Origin: Klebsiella terrigena
GTDB taxonomy: Bacteria > Pseudomonadota > Gammaproteobacteria > Enterobacterales > Enterobacteriaceae
DNA: 64,000 nt
Assembly: GCF_006539725.1 (NCBI RefSeq)
Contig: NZ_BJNO01000014.1
Coordinates: 85,314-149,313, forward strand
Direction: 5' to 3'
The position numbers were made by a program, and so were the translations under genes. How positions within the stretch are numbered: the first letter of the stretch is position 1; each line of letters begins with the position of its first letter. Shown piece after piece: positions 54,802 through 64,000 of the stretch. The notes beneath the pieces are model-generated. The model saw only the letters and a program-made list of their open reading frames with translations, made no database searches and was not told the origin of the DNA.

Positions 54802-55533
54802 TCAGCTCCGCCACAGGCAGCTTCCGCCTTTCTTTTGCACCAAATCGAGCCGCGATTCATGGTTTAACAGCTCGTCATCAGAGGCGTAAACGACGCGCAG
54901 CCTGCTGGCCGCCCGAACAACGCGCTGTATTCCCATCTCTCCTGCCTGCATCTGCCCTTCGCCTTCCGTCGAAAATGCCAGCGTCGTCTGGCCGCCGGTC
55001 ATCATCAGATAGACATCGGCCAGAATCTGGGCATCGAGCAACGCCCCGTGCAGCGTTCGCTTGCTGTTATCTATTTCATAACGTGAACACAGCGCATCGA
55101 GGCTGTTACGCTTGCCGGGGAACATTTTCCGCGCCAGCGCCAGGCTATCGGTGACCTTGCAGAAGGTATTGGTTTTGGGAATATCGCGCTTGAGCTTGGC
55201 GAACTCATAGTCCATAAAGCCGATATCGAACGATGCGTTATGGATGACCAGCTCCGCCCCACGGATATAGTCCATAAACTCATCGGCGACCTCAGCAAAC
55301 ACCGGCTTATCCATCAGAAACTCATCGGCAATCCCGTGAACGCCAAAGGCTTCAGGGTCCACCAGCCGGTCCGGCTTGAGATAAACGTGGAAGTTATTCC
55401 CGGTGAGGCGGCGGTTGATCACCTCCACCGCACCAATCTCGATGATTTTATGTCCTTCGTAATGCGCACCGAGCTGGTTCATACCAGTGGTTTCAGTATC
55501 GAGAACAATCTGTCGCGTAATTGCAGTGCTCAT
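54802..55533 (-). CDS. dnaQ: DNA polymerase III epsilon (proofreading exonuclease)
   Basis: A 243-residue protein nearly identical to E. coli Dna[21 protein letters not shown] with D12 and E14, [13 protein letters not shown] with the third acid, and [15 protein letters not shown] with the active His and Asp. The C-terminal tail (about 185-243), which binds the alpha subunit, is more diverged. Start at 55533 by homology. Divergent from rnhA with a 64-base gap, as in E. coli. Confidence 0.97.
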   Translation of the reverse strand: MSTAITRQIVLDTETTGMNQLGAHYEGHKIIEIGAVEVINRRLTGNNFHVYLKPDRLVDPEAFGVHGIADEFLMDKPVFAEVADEFMDYIRGAELVIHNASFDIGFMDYEFAKLKRDIPKTNTFCKVTDSLALARKMFPGKRNSLDALCSRYEIDNSKRTLHGALLDAQILADVYLMMTGGQTTLAFSTEGEGQMQAGEMGIQRVVRAASRLRVVYASDDELLNHESRLDLVQKKGGSCLWRS

Positions 55534-55597
55534 ATCAGTCATTTATGTCAGACTTGCCGTTTACATATCGATGTCAATTACAGGAAGTCTACCAGAG

Positions 55598-56065
55598 ATG
55601 CTTAAACAGGTAGAAATTTTCACCGACGGTTCATGCCTGGGAAATCCAGGACCCGGCGGCTACGGCGCTATTTTACGCTATCGCGGGAAGGAAAAAATCT
55701 TTAGCGAAGGCTATAACCTCACGACCAACAACCGCATGGAGATGATGGCGGCCATCGTTGCGCTGGAAGCGCTGAAAGAGCAGTGTGAAGTCGTCCTTAG
55801 CACCGACAGTCAGTACGTGCGTCAGGGGATCACCCAGTGGATCCACAACTGGAAAAAGCGCGGCTGGAAAACGGCGGATAAAAAGCCGGTCAAAAATGTG
55901 GATCTGTGGCAGCGCCTGGACATCGCGCTTGGTCAGCACCAGATTAAGTGGGAGTGGGTCAAAGGACACGCCGGTCATCCGGAAAACGAACGCTGCGACG
56001 AGCTGGCTCGCGCTGCCGCCTCCAGCCCTACCCAGGACGATGTCGGTTACCAGCCGGAACGTTAG
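55598..56065 (+). CDS. rnhA: Ribonuclease HI
   Basis: A 155-residue enzyme, same length as E. coli RNase HI, with D10 ([16 protein letters not shown]), E48 (NRMEMMAA), D70 (STDSQYV) and the C-terminal D134 and His motif ([17 protein letters not shown]). It removes RNA from RNA-DNA hybrids. Its last 4 bases overlap the end of the convergent yafS. Confidence 0.97.
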   Translation: MLKQVEIFTDGSCLGNPGPGGYGAILRYRGKEKIFSEGYNLTTNNRMEMMAAIVALEALKEQCEVVLSTDSQYVRQGITQWIHNWKKRGWKTADKKPVKNVDLWQRLDIALGQHQIKWEWVKGHAGHPENERCDELARAAASSPTQDDVGYQPER

Positions 56066-56784
56066 TTCTGCCCGTTTCGCGACTGTCGCGTGGCCCCTAC
56101 CGTCTGACGCAGCCGGGTCTTCGCTTTTCCCGACCTCAGCGGATTGAGCGTGAGCGGGATCGTGCGCTTGCGGGCGACAATCAGCTGCAGACAGCCCAGC
56201 GCCGGCAGGTGGGTACTGAGCATCTTGCCGCCGTGTCGGGACCAGGGCAGCACCTGATAACGGCCGTAGTGCAGCACCTCAAAATTGAGCAGCGCCAGCC
56301 AGTCCAGCTGGCGCGTTAGCGTAAACATCCGACTGCTGTACGGCACCGTTTTACGCAATACCGGCATCAGCTTGCGCAGGCCCATCAGGCTCACGGGGTT
56401 AAACCCGGTCATAATTATCCAGCCGTCATCAATCAGCACCCTGTCGGCTTCGCGCAGCAGGCGGTGGGGATCGCTACACCAGGGCAAGGTATGCGCCAGC
56501 AGGCAGGCGTCAACCGACTTTTCGGCAAAAGGCAGATGGAGGGGATCGGCCTGAACCTGAATCGGCGTGCCCTGAAGCGAAACGTTCACCTGATGCGAGA
56601 TAGCGCAGGATTCGGTATTGATTTCCGCGCTCAGATTGCCAATCTTAAGTAAATGAAAGCCATATAGCTTAGCCAGCCACGGTTTCATCTGCCGCTCCAG
56701 CGATTCGCGATAGTATTCGCCCCAGGGCATACTGGACCAATGCTCTGGCGCTGTGACTATCTGAGATATCCTTGCCGGCTTCAT
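56062..56784 (-). CDS. yafS: Putative methyltransferase YafS
   Basis: A 240-residue class I SAM methyltransferase-like protein matching E. coli YafS by position and content: LDVC-type motif replaced by [20 protein letters not shown], then [20 protein letters not shown]. Motif I is poorly conserved. The substrate is unknown. Located between rnhA and gloB as in E. coli. Confidence 0.88.
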   Translation of the reverse strand: MKPARISQIVTAPEHWSSMPWGEYYRESLERQMKPWLAKLYGFHLLKIGNLSAEINTESCAISHQVNVSLQGTPIQVQADPLHLPFAEKSVDACLLAHTLPWCSDPHRLLREADRVLIDDGWIIMTGFNPVSLMGLRKLMPVLRKTVPYSSRMFTLTRQLDWLALLNFEVLHYGRYQVLPWSRHGGKMLSTHLPALGCLQLIVARKRTIPLTLNPLRSGKAKTRLRQTVGATRQSRNGQN

Positions 56785-56817
56785 CGCAACCTTCCGCTAC
56801 GCTTTTAGGGGTAATAA

Positions 56818-57573
56818 ATGAATCTTATCAGCATTCCTGCATTTCAGGACAACTACATCTGGGTTCTTAGCGCGGATAACGGCCGCTGTTTGATCGTCGA
56901 TCCTGGCGAAGCGGCGCCCGTGCTGGCCGCTATCGCGGAGCACGGCTGGCAGCCGGAGGCCATTTTTCTCACCCACCACCACCACGATCACGTTGGCGGC
57001 GTGAAACAACTGTGCGAAAAATTCCCCAACATCGTGGTTTACGGACCGGCAGAAACCCAGGATAAGGGAACGACGCGTCTCGTTGCCGACGGCGATCGGG
57101 TCGTTGTTTTAGGCCACGAATTTTCTATTTTCTCCACGCCAGGTCACACTTTAGGACACATCTGTTTCTACAGTGAACCTTATCTATTTTGTGGCGATAC
57201 AATGTTTTCCGGCGGCTGCGGCAGACTCTTCGAAGGGACGGCAGAGCAGATGTATCAATCATTTAAGAAAATAGCGGCGCTCCCAGACGATACGCTGGTA
57301 TGTTGCGCACACGAGTATACTTTAGCAAATATGAAGTTTGCTCTGAGTATCCTGCCACAGGATATGGCTATAAATGATTACTACCATAAAGTTAATGAGT
57401 TACGTGCAAAAAACCAAATGACACTACCGGTAATTCTCAAAAATGAGCGCCGTATAAATTTATTTTTACGCACGGATGATGATGATTTAATTAAAGAAAT
57501 ATCCAAAGAAACAAATTTGCAACACTCTGCACAGCGATTCGCGTGGTTAAGGTCAAAGAAAGATGACTTCTGA
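56818..57573 (+). CDS. gloB: Hydroxyacylglutathione hydrolase (glyoxalase II)
   Basis: A 251-residue metallo-beta-lactamase-fold enzyme. The metal-binding motif THHHHDH is at residues 52-58, with [12 protein letters not shown] and [14 protein letters not shown] supplying further ligands. It hydrolyses S-D-lactoylglutathione to D-lactate and glutathione. Length and order match E. coli. Confidence 0.96.
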   Translation: MNLISIPAFQDNYIWVLSADNGRCLIVDPGEAAPVLAAIAEHGWQPEAIFLTHHHHDHVGGVKQLCEKFPNIVVYGPAETQDKGTTRLVADGDRVVVLGHEFSIFSTPGHTLGHICFYSEPYLFCGDTMFSGGCGRLFEGTAEQMYQSFKKIAALPDDTLVCCAHEYTLANMKFALSILPQDMAINDYYHKVNELRAKNQMTLPVILKNERRINLFLRTDDDDLIKEISKETNLQHSAQRFAWLRSKKDDF

Positions 57574-57644
57574 CATTTAACTCTTGTCATTCGCGAACTT
57601 CACCGTTATTCTTGCTCGTCTTTTAAGCAACTATTGACACACAC

Positions 57645-59012
57645 ATGAAGGCACGAGCGATTTTACTCGTCTCTGTCCTGCTGGCGGGGTGCCAATCGTC
57701 TAATCACGATGGCAACGTTCAACAGCACGCACAGAGCCTTTCTGCAGCTGGTCAAGGGGAAGCAGGTAAGTTCACAAGTCAAGCGCGCTGGTTAGATGAT
57801 GGAACCTTCTACGCGCAAGACCAGGATCTGTGGACTTCCATAGGCGACGAGCTAAAGATGGGAATTCCGGAAAATACCCGGATTCGCGAACAGAAACAGA
57901 AGTACTTACGTAATAAGAGCTATCTCCACGATGTAACTTTACGGGCAGAGCCGTATATGTACTGGATAGCCGGGCAAGTTAAGAAACGTAACATGCCAAT
58001 GGAACTGGTATTACTACCCATAGTGGAGAGCGCTTTTAACCCGCATGCAACGTCTGGCGCCAATGCCGCAGGCATTTGGCAGATCATTCCGAGCACCGGG
58101 CGCAATTATGGTTTAAAGCAGACCCGCAGCTACGATGCGCGTCGTGACGTCGTCGCCTCTACTACGGCGGCGCTGAACATGATGCAGCGTCTGAATAAGA
58201 TGTTTGACGGCGACTGGCTGTTGACCGTCGCAGCTTATAACAGCGGTGAAGGCCGGGTACTGAAGGCAATGAAAGCGAATAAATCACGCGGCAAGCCCAC
58301 TGATTTTTGGTCGCTTTCATTACCACAGGAAACCAAGATTTACGTACCTAAGATGCTGGCTTTGAGCGATATTCTCAAAAACAGCAAGCGCTATGGTGTG
58401 AAGCTGCCGACGGCAGACGAAAGCCGTGCGCTGGCGCGAGTTCGCCTCGATAGTCCGGTTGATATTAGCCAACTGGCCGATATGGCAGGAATGCCCGTCG
58501 GCAAGCTGAAGACATTCAACGCCGGAGTAAAGGGATCAACCCTGGGCGCGAACGGGCCGAAGTACGTGATGGTGCCACAGAAACATGCCGCTCAGCTGCG
58601 TGAGTCTCTGGCCTCTGGCGACATTGCTGCCGTACAGCCAACGCAGCTCGCGGCCAACGCGCCGTTGACCAGCCGCAGCTATAAGGTTCGTTCAGGCGAT
58701 ACCATTTCCGGGATCGCCTCACGTCTCGGCGTATCGACGCAAGATTTGCAGCAGTGGAATAATCTGCGCGGATCCGGGCTGAAAGCGGGCCAGGAGCTGG
58801 TAGTTGGCGCCGGTAGCAGCGCGACGCGTCTTGCGAACAACAGCGATAGCATCACCTATCGCGTACGCAAAGGCGACTCGCTGTCGAGCATCGCAAAACG
58901 ACATGGCGTGAATATTCGTGATGTGATGCGCTGGAACAACGGCACCGATGACCTGAAACCGGGCGATCAGCTCACGCTGTTTGTAAAAAATAGCGGCCGG
59001 CCGGATTCCTGA
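57645..59012 (+). CDS. mltD: Membrane-bound lytic murein transglycosylase D
   Basis: A 455-residue lipoprotein: lipobox LLAGC (C16), SLT catalytic domain with the acid Glu in LPIVESAFNPHATSGANAAG, and two C-terminal LysM repeats (about 346-388 and 405-448, YKVRSGDTISGIA and YRVRKGDSLSSIA) that bind peptidoglycan. It cleaves glycan strands in the periplasm. Same gene order as E. coli. Confidence 0.96.
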   Translation: MKARAILLVSVLLAGCQSSNHDGNVQQHAQSLSAAGQGEAGKFTSQARWLDDGTFYAQDQDLWTSIGDELKMGIPENTRIREQKQKYLRNKSYLHDVTLRAEPYMYWIAGQVKKRNMPMELVLLPIVESAFNPHATSGANAAGIWQIIPSTGRNYGLKQTRSYDARRDVVASTTAALNMMQRLNKMFDGDWLLTVAAYNSGEGRVLKAMKANKSRGKPTDFWSLSLPQETKIYVPKMLALSDILKNSKRYGVKLPTADESRALARVRLDSPVDISQLADMAGMPVGKLKTFNAGVKGSTLGANGPKYVMVPQKHAAQLRESLASGDIAAVQPTQLAANAPLTSRSYKVRSGDTISGIASRLGVSTQDLQQWNNLRGSGLKAGQELVVGAGSSATRLANNSDSITYRVRKGDSLSSIAKRHGVNIRDVMRWNNGTDDLKPGDQLTLFVKNSGRPDS

Positions 59013-59026
59013 TATACCTGATAAAA

Positions 59027-59053
59027 AAAGGCACCGTCTCCCGGTGCCTTTTC
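59027..59053. terminator. Two-way terminator between mltD and yafE
   Basis: AAAAGGCACCG (59027-59037) pairs with CGGTGCCTTTT (59043-59053), with A and T runs on the two sides, suiting the convergent gene pair. Confidence 0.85.
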
Positions 59054-59056
59054 TTT

Positions 59057-59827
59057 TTATACCGCTTTATGCGCTTCAAACATGATGGTATCGCTGGTAA
59101 AGGAGCCGTCGTCCTGTAAGGCAAAGTAGGCTTTTACCTCTGCCGAGGCGCTATCCTGATAGAGGCGAATCGCTGCTGCCAGCGCCTCCGGCGTACGCAT
59201 ACGCGCCACCCATGAGCTGAACTCCAGCGGCAGGCGGTCGGTCGATAAACTATTCGTGACCAGCCCGGCATCGTTCGCCAGCGCCAGCCACTCTCCGCTG
59301 GAATAGTTGCGAACGTGAGAGGTATCGCGCAGCGCTTCAACCGTTTGCAGCCACACGTCACGAACCGGATGTCCCGGTGACATGACGTCCATAATAATCA
59401 GCACCCCACCCGGCTTGAGAACGCGTTTGACCTCGCGCAGCGCCTGGCCAACATCATGCCAGTGATGGGCAGAATAGCGGCTAATCACCACGTCAAAGCT
59501 GTCCGCCGCAAAGGGCAGTGTTTCCGCATAGCCCTGCTGGGTCCTTATATTGGAAAAACCTTTATCCTGGGCGGCCTGCGCCACAACGTCCAGCATCTGG
59601 CTGGATAAATCATATGCCGTTACCCCTGCCACCTGCCCGGCCGCAGCAAAGCTGGCATGCCCGGCGCCGCAGCCCATATCGAGAACCTGCGCAGCGGGGA
59701 AATCAGCCAGCCGCTCGGCCAGCCGCTGCAGATCGCGTCCCGATGCGTGTACGGCGCTGGTCAGGTAAGCGCTGGCCTGTGAGCCAAACTGCTTTTCGAC
59801 GTTGTCATGGTGAGAGCGTGTTGTCAT
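59057..59827 (-). CDS. yafE: SAM-dependent methyltransferase YafE
   Basis: A 256-residue class I methyltransferase: motif I VLDMGCGAGHAS, ARLPFAADSFDVV-type motif (ETLPFAADSFDVVIS), RVLKPGGVLIIMDV. It resembles UbiE/COQ5-like enzymes; E. coli yafE sits at the same place between mltD and yafD. Substrate unknown. Start at 59827, after AAGGA. Confidence 0.88.
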   Translation of the reverse strand: MTTRSHHDNVEKQFGSQASAYLTSAVHASGRDLQRLAERLADFPAAQVLDMGCGAGHASFAAAGQVAGVTAYDLSSQMLDVVAQAAQDKGFSNIRTQQGYAETLPFAADSFDVVISRYSAHHWHDVGQALREVKRVLKPGGVLIIMDVMSPGHPVRDVWLQTVEALRDTSHVRNYSSGEWLALANDAGLVTNSLSTDRLPLEFSSWVARMRTPEALAAAIRLYQDSASAEVKAYFALQDDGSFTSDTIMFEAHKAV

Positions 59828-59911
59828 TATGTTGTCCTTCGGTTGTTTGAATAATAAAGGCAGCACCTTGCTTGCGCAGGCCCGCCCCATGGCAGGCCTG
59901 ACGTACCTTAA

Positions 59912-60718
59912 TTAATCAGGCTTGCCGGGACTGAATTCGACGAGTAGCGGATTGTGATCGGAGGCGCGGGTGACCAGCACCGAGGCATCGTGCACGCTTA
60001 ATCCCCGGTAGAACACAAAATCGAGCGGGCGACCAAAGGTGCGGCGGCGCTGATCGTCAGAAAAACGAACCTCGCGCAGCGACATTTCGCGGGCAAAGCG
60101 ATAGAGCGCATTCATGCGCGGTCGGCTCCAGGCATTAAAGTCGCCGGCCATAATAACCGGGCCGCTGTGGTGCGCTATCTGGTCGCCGATAGGTAACAGC
60201 TGCTTGCTGTAGACATCAACCCCAAGGCTGAAGTTAACCGCATGGATGTTCACCACCATCAGCAAACGCATATCCGGCAGCGGGTAGACGGTCACAAGCG
60301 CCGATTTAGCCAGACGCAAAATGGGTTCGCGTTCGCGCAGAGGGCAGCAGTAGACCGGATGAGTCGAAGCCAGCGTCATGACGCCAGAGGGGTGCTGAGG
60401 CAGAACGAGTGCGGGAACCTGATCGGCGGCCAGATAGTTGGTCGTGGCGAATCTGACCAGTTCGGGCGTCGTTTGCGCCTCTTGTAACAGCACCAGATGG
60501 GCGTCTTTACCGAAATTATTCAGCACTGACTTCCACTCGGCCCGCTGCTGTTTAAAGATATTCCACACCAGCACGCGGATCTTCTCATCGCTGCTTAAAG
60601 GGACGCCTGGCGGGAAACCATGGCTAAGGCTTGCAAACGACCCCGGAGGCAAAATTCTCTCCGCAGGCTGTCCGGCGACATAGCGCATAGCATAAGTATT
60701 CTTTCGCAATTTAGGCAT
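59912..60718 (-). CDS. yafD: Endonuclease/exonuclease/phosphatase family protein YafD
   Basis: A 268-residue protein very close to E. coli Yaf[27 protein letters not shown] (metal-binding Glu), [12 protein letters not shown] (catalytic Asp/Asn) and [11 protein letters not shown] (final His). The EEP fold covers DNases and phosphodiesterases; the substrate is unknown. ATG 60718 follows GAGG. Confidence 0.93.
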   Translation of the reverse strand: MPKLRKNTYAMRYVAGQPAERILPPGSFASLSHGFPPGVPLSSDEKIRVLVWNIFKQQRAEWKSVLNNFGKDAHLVLLQEAQTTPELVRFATTNYLAADQVPALVLPQHPSGVMTLASTHPVYCCPLREREPILRLAKSALVTVYPLPDMRLLMVVNIHAVNFSLGVDVYSKQLLPIGDQIAHHSGPVIMAGDFNAWSRPRMNALYRFAREMSLREVRFSDDQRRRTFGRPLDFVFYRGLSVHDASVLVTRASDHNPLLVEFSPGKPD

Positions 60719-60812
60719 CAAACCTCGATAACATGAAACCGGCCTGACTGCGGCCGGTTATTCTGTTATAGGGATTTTCGTATGCACTTTCAATGCAATT
60801 CGCGAGAAACCT

Positions 60813-62000
60813 TTATCCTTCGACGGAAACCGCCTTTGCCGGGCGAGATTTATCCAGGCGACCGCTCAGTATGACCAGCAGCAGCGCAGCCAACACAATT
60901 ACCGCGCCAATCCACGGCGTCTCGGCCAGGCCATAGCGCTCTACGGTTTGTCCGCCAATAATAGAGCCTAAAGCGATACCGACGTTAAAAGCGGCAATGT
61001 TAAGGCCGGAGGCAACGTCGACGGCGCCGGGCGTGTACTGTTCCGCTTTCTGTACGACATAGACCTGCAGGCCCGGCACGTTGCCGAAGGCAAAGATTCC
61101 CATCACCAGCACCGTTGCCAGCGCAGCATACTGGATACTGGCCGTCAGCTGGAACACCAGCAGCAGCACAACCAGCGCAGCAAAGATAATCTTCAGTGCG
61201 GCTACCGCTCCGTGTCTGTCGGCCAGCCTGCCGCCCCAGACGTTACCCAACGCCACTGAAACACCGTAGCCCAGTAAAATCCAGCTCACCGCAGACGAAC
61301 TGAAACCGGCAAGGTCCTGCATCATTGGTGCGAGGAAGGTAAACGCCGTGAAGACGCCGCCATATCCCAGGGCGGTAATGGCATAGATGATCAGCAAGCG
61401 CGGATGGGTTAACACCTGCATCTGATCGCGCAGGCTGGCGCTGGCCCGACCCGGAATATTGTTCGGCACCAGAATCAGGCTGCTCACCAGCGCAATCACG
61501 CCAAGGATGGAAACCGCAAGGAAGGTTTCACGCCAGCCGAAATGCTGGCCGATAAAGGTACCGATAGGCACCCCGGTGACCAGCGCCACGGTCAGACCGC
61601 CAAACATGATGGCAATCGCCGATGCGGCCTTCTCTTTAGGCACCAGGCTGGTCGCAATGGTAGAACCAATCGAGAAGAACACGCCATGCGCCAGGCCGGT
61701 AAGCAGGCGGGCGAAAATCAGCGTTTCATAACCCGGCGCCTGCCAGGCGAGCAGGTTGCCGGCAGTGAACAGCACCATTAGCGCCAGCAGCAGCTGTTTG
61801 CGCGGCATGCGGCCGGTCAGCGCCGTCAGCACCGGGGCGCCGATCGCAACGCCCAGCGCGTAGATAGAAACCAACAGACCCGCTGAAGGCAGTGAGATGG
61901 CCAGCTGTTCTGCGATCGTCGGCACCAGGCCGACAATTACAAACTCGGTGGTACCAATCGCAAAGGCACCGATAGTTAAGGCAAGTAGCGCCAGTGGCAT
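60813..62000 (-). CDS. MFS efflux transporter (DHA1, AraJ/YdhP-like)
   Basis: A 395-residue, 12-helix major facilitator of the drug/sugar efflux group. TEFVIVGLVPTIAEQL in helix 1, LARLLTGLAHGVFFSIGSTIA-type motif C region and GVPIGTFIGQHFGWRETF are typical of YdhP/NepI/AraJ proteins. Substrate unknown. Not part of the E. coli yafD-yafC interval, so it is an insertion. Divergent from yafC with a 104-base gap, suggesting control by that LysR protein. Confidence 0.88.
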   Translation of the reverse strand: MPLALLALTIGAFAIGTTEFVIVGLVPTIAEQLAISLPSAGLLVSIYALGVAIGAPVLTALTGRMPRKQLLLALMVLFTAGNLLAWQAPGYETLIFARLLTGLAHGVFFSIGSTIATSLVPKEKAASAIAIMFGGLTVALVTGVPIGTFIGQHFGWRETFLAVSILGVIALVSSLILVPNNIPGRASASLRDQMQVLTHPRLLIIYAITALGYGGVFTAFTFLAPMMQDLAGFSSSAVSWILLGYGVSVALGNVWGGRLADRHGAVAALKIIFAALVVLLLVFQLTASIQYAALATVLVMGIFAFGNVPGLQVYVVQKAEQYTPGAVDVASGLNIAAFNVGIALGSIIGGQTVERYGLAETPWIGAVIVLAALLLVILSGRLDKSRPAKAVSVEG

Positions 62001-62065
62001 AATTTACTCCGTAGCATCAGGATTAAGATGACACGTAGTATGCAGGGATGCTTAAATAACAAAAA

Positions 62066-62083
62066 CTATCAAAGTCTCAATAG
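62066..62083. promoter_or_regulatory. Possible LysR-type site between the MFS gene and yafC
   Basis: CTAT (62066-62069) and ATAG (62080-62083) form an interrupted palindrome containing a T-N11-A pair, the usual core of LysR-family binding sites, in the middle of the divergent gap. Short and AT-rich, so it could be chance. Confidence 0.35.
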
Positions 62084-62104
62084 AATTTTGCTACAGGTGC
62101 AATA

Positions 62105-63007
62105 ATGAGAGCAACATCAGAAGAGATTGCCATCTTTGTCGCCGTGGTGGAAAGCGGAAGCTTTAGCCGGGCGGCGGAACAGCTGGGACAGGCAAACTCC
62201 GCCGTCAGCCGGGCGGTAAAAAAGCTGGAATCAAAGCTTAGCGTCAGCCTGCTTAACCGAACGACTCGCCAGCTAAGCCTGACCGAGGAGGGAGAACGCT
62301 ACTTTCGCCGTATGCAGGTGGTGCTTCAGGAGATGGCGGCGGCGGAAAATGAGCTTCTGGAAACGCGGACGACGCCAAGAGGATTGCTGCGGGTAGATGC
62401 CGCCACCCCGGTGATGCTCCACTTTCTGATGCCGCTGGTGAAGCCTTTTCGCGAGCGCTATCCAGAAATGACCCTCGCGCTGGTGTCGTCAGAAACCTTC
62501 ATCAACCTGATTGAGCGTAAGGTTGATGTTGCGATCCGCGCGGGTACGTTGACGGATTCCAGCCTGCGCGCCCGGCCGCTGTTTAACAGCTACCGCAAAA
62601 TCATCGCCTCACCTGACTACCTCTCCCGCCACGGCACGCCGCAGGATGTAGCCAGCCTTAAAGATCATCAGTGCCTGGGTTTTACTGAACCCCTTTCACT
62701 AAATACCTGGCCAGTCTCCTGCTGCGATGGTCAGCTGCTGGAAGTCAGCTGCGAGATATCCTCCAATAGTGGGGAAACCATCAAGCAGCTGTGCCTGGCC
62801 GGTAACGGCATCGCCTGTTTATCGGATTATATGGTGAATCAGGAGATTGCGAGCGGAGAGTTTGTCGAGCTTCTTGCCGACAAGCGGCTGCCGGTAGAAA
62901 TGCCCTTTAGCGCCGTTTATTACAGCGACAGAGCGGTCAGTACCCGGATTAGGGCGTTTATTGATTTTCTCAGCGAGCACGTAAAACAGCTCCCGAAGGA
63001 GCTGTAG
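62105..63007 (+). CDS. yafC: LysR-family regulator YafC
   Basis: A 300-residue LysR protein: N-terminal winged HTH ([32 protein letters not shown] over the first 45 residues) and a CrgA-type effector domain ([35 protein letters not shown]). Position next to dkgB matches E. coli yafC. Target genes are unknown; the divergent MFS gene is a candidate here. Confidence 0.9.
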   Translation: MRATSEEIAIFVAVVESGSFSRAAEQLGQANSAVSRAVKKLESKLSVSLLNRTTRQLSLTEEGERYFRRMQVVLQEMAAAENELLETRTTPRGLLRVDAATPVMLHFLMPLVKPFRERYPEMTLALVSSETFINLIERKVDVAIRAGTLTDSSLRARPLFNSYRKIIASPDYLSRHGTPQDVASLKDHQCLGFTEPLSLNTWPVSCCDGQLLEVSCEISSNSGETIKQLCLAGNGIACLSDYMVNQEIASGEFVELLADKRLPVEMPFSAVYYSDRAVSTRIRAFIDFLSEHVKQLPKEL

Positions 63008-63041
63008 AGGGTTAAATAAAGGCTACAGAGGGTGGGTTATT

Positions 63042-63845
63042 TTAATCCCACTCGGGGGCAAGACCTTCCGGGCTAACCAGACGATCGTTGCAATCCAGCG
63101 CGGCGATCGCAGTACGATCTTCCTCATCCAGCTGCAGATCCTGAGCTTTCAGGTTGCTCGCCAGATTTTCACGTTTAGTTGAAGACGGGATCACCGCGTA
63201 GCCTTCTCCCAAAGCCCAGGCCAGTATCACCTGCGCAGGCGTTGCGCTGTGCTTCGCGGCAATACCTGAAATAACTTCATCTTTCAGTGCCTTACCATAT
63301 GCCAACGTCATGTACGAGGTGATATGGATACCGTGCGCCGTCGCCCAATCTACAGTCTTGCGGTTCTGCAGGTAGGGGGATAGCTCAATCTGATTGGTAG
63401 CAATGTTTTCAGCGCCGACGGCAGCAATCGCGCGTTCCATCAGCGGAATCGTGAAGTTTGAAATCCCGATCTGTCGAGTCAGCCCCAGCTCTTTAGCTTC
63501 CAGCAGCGCCGGCATAAACTCTTCAACGGCAACGGCATCGCCCGGCGAAGGCCAGTGGATCAGCGTCAGATCGACATAATCAGTACGCAGTTTTTTCAGG
63601 CTCTCTCTCAGGCTGGCAATGAGCGCGCCCTTGCTCAGGTTTTCGATCCAGATCTTGGTGGTGATAAACAGCTCATCACGCGCCACGCCGCTTTCAGCGA
63701 TGGCCTGGCCAACGGCCGCTTCGTTATCATAGATCTGGGCGGTATCAATAGTACGGTAGCCCAGTTCCAGCGCCGTTTTTACCGACGCGATAACCACATC
63801 ATCTTTCAGACGGAAGGTTCCAAGACCAAATGCGGGGATTGCCAT
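63042..63845 (-). CDS. dkgB: 2,5-diketo-D-gluconate reductase B / methylglyoxal reductase
   Basis: A 267-residue aldo-keto reductase. Catalytic D34 and Y39 ([12 protein letters not shown]), Lys in FITTKIW and His in [11 protein letters not shown] are present, plus the NADPH-binding [10 protein letters not shown]. It reduces methylglyoxal and 2,5-diketogluconate. Position matches E. coli dkgB beside the rrnH/aspU operon. Confidence 0.95.
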   Translation of the reverse strand: MAIPAFGLGTFRLKDDVVIASVKTALELGYRTIDTAQIYDNEAAVGQAIAESGVARDELFITTKIWIENLSKGALIASLRESLKKLRTDYVDLTLIHWPSPGDAVAVEEFMPALLEAKELGLTRQIGISNFTIPLMERAIAAVGAENIATNQIELSPYLQNRKTVDWATAHGIHITSYMTLAYGKALKDEVISGIAAKHSATPAQVILAWALGEGYAVIPSSTKRENLASNLKAQDLQLDEEDRTAIAALDCNDRLVSPEGLAPEWD

Positions 63846-63960
63846 AAATTCCTCTTTTTTACTTAGTGTTAACTCATTGAGAACATTATGGCTGATGCAT
63901 CAGAAGGGAAAAAGATCGATAAATGCAGAGGATTTTTGCTGAAACAGCAACAATAGTACG

Positions 63961-64000
63961 ACGAAAAAAGAAAAAGCCCTGAGCAAATGCTCAGGGCTTT
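63961..64000 (-). terminator. Strong terminator of a leftward operon entering from the right edge
   Basis: AAAGCCCTGAGCA (63973-63985) pairs perfectly with TGCTCAGGGCTTT (63988-64000). On the minus strand a T-rich run follows. In E. coli the rRNA/tRNA operon ending in aspU lies upstream of dkgB in this orientation, so this is probably that operon's terminator. Confidence 0.8.

Overview
The window is a chromosomal segment of an enterobacterium of the Klebsiella/Raoultella/Kluyvera type. The right half follows the Escherichia coli order dkgB-yafC-yafD-yafE-mltD-gloB-yafS-rnhA-dnaQ-aspV-yafV-fadE-gmhA-yafJ-yafK-dinB-pepD-gpt-frsA-crl (seen here inverted). It has the Klebsiella-type insertion of a complete sodium-pumping NADH:quinone reductase cluster (nqrABCDEF-nqrM) between yafK and dinB. 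Genus is inferred from gene content and protein similarity by eye; species cannot be fixed without a search.

Bases 1-34300 are accessory and mosaic. From the left: the end of a DinB-type protein, a ketopantoate-reductase-like gene, an AT-rich MarA-type activator, then a tripartite RND efflux system (membrane-fusion lipoprotein + RND pump, TetR regulator, divergent outer-membrane factor). A truncated ProC-like gene, a short-chain dehydrogenase and gene remnants follow. Next is a small catabolic cassette (GPH-type sugar symporter, cytoplasmic GH91 inulin fructotransferase/difructose-anhydride hydrolase, LacI regulator). After small genes (DUF7661, CigR, DUF1294) come yjhX (topAI) with yjhP but no yjhQ, a TRAP transporter/SDR/RbsD-FucU operon with its own LacI regulator, and the glutarate/L-2-hydroxyglutarate operon glaH-lhgO-gabD-glaR. 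The accessory part ends with an orphan Cas6f (Csy4) gene that lacks its catalytic histidine, beside crl, where E. coli has phoE-proBA.

Three regulatory circuits can be read from repeated operators. (1) GTGAC-N14-GTCAC occurs three times perfectly and once with one mismatch between 1683 and 8316: before the RND operon, before the outer-membrane factor, before the MarA-type activator and once further upstream. This suggests one TetR-controlled efflux regulon. (2) CATGT-N9-ACATG precedes both the GPH/GH91 pair and its lacI gene. (3) TGTAACGTTACA precedes both the TRAP operon and its convergent lacI gene.

The right half is ordinary backbone: pepD, gpt, frsA, DNA polymerase IV with yafP, fadE with a FadR-like site, DNA polymerase III epsilon with RNase HI, tRNA-Asp, glyoxalase II, MltD and others. 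Two inserts break it: an AI-2E-family permease / small membrane protein / two-TM potassium-channel operon, and an MFS efflux gene between yafD and yafC. The window ends on a strong terminator, probably that of the neighbouring rRNA/tRNA operon.

The most novel items are the orphan, probably cleavage-dead Cas6f, the putative intracellular difructose-anhydride utilisation cassette, and the four-operator TetR/MarA efflux regulon.
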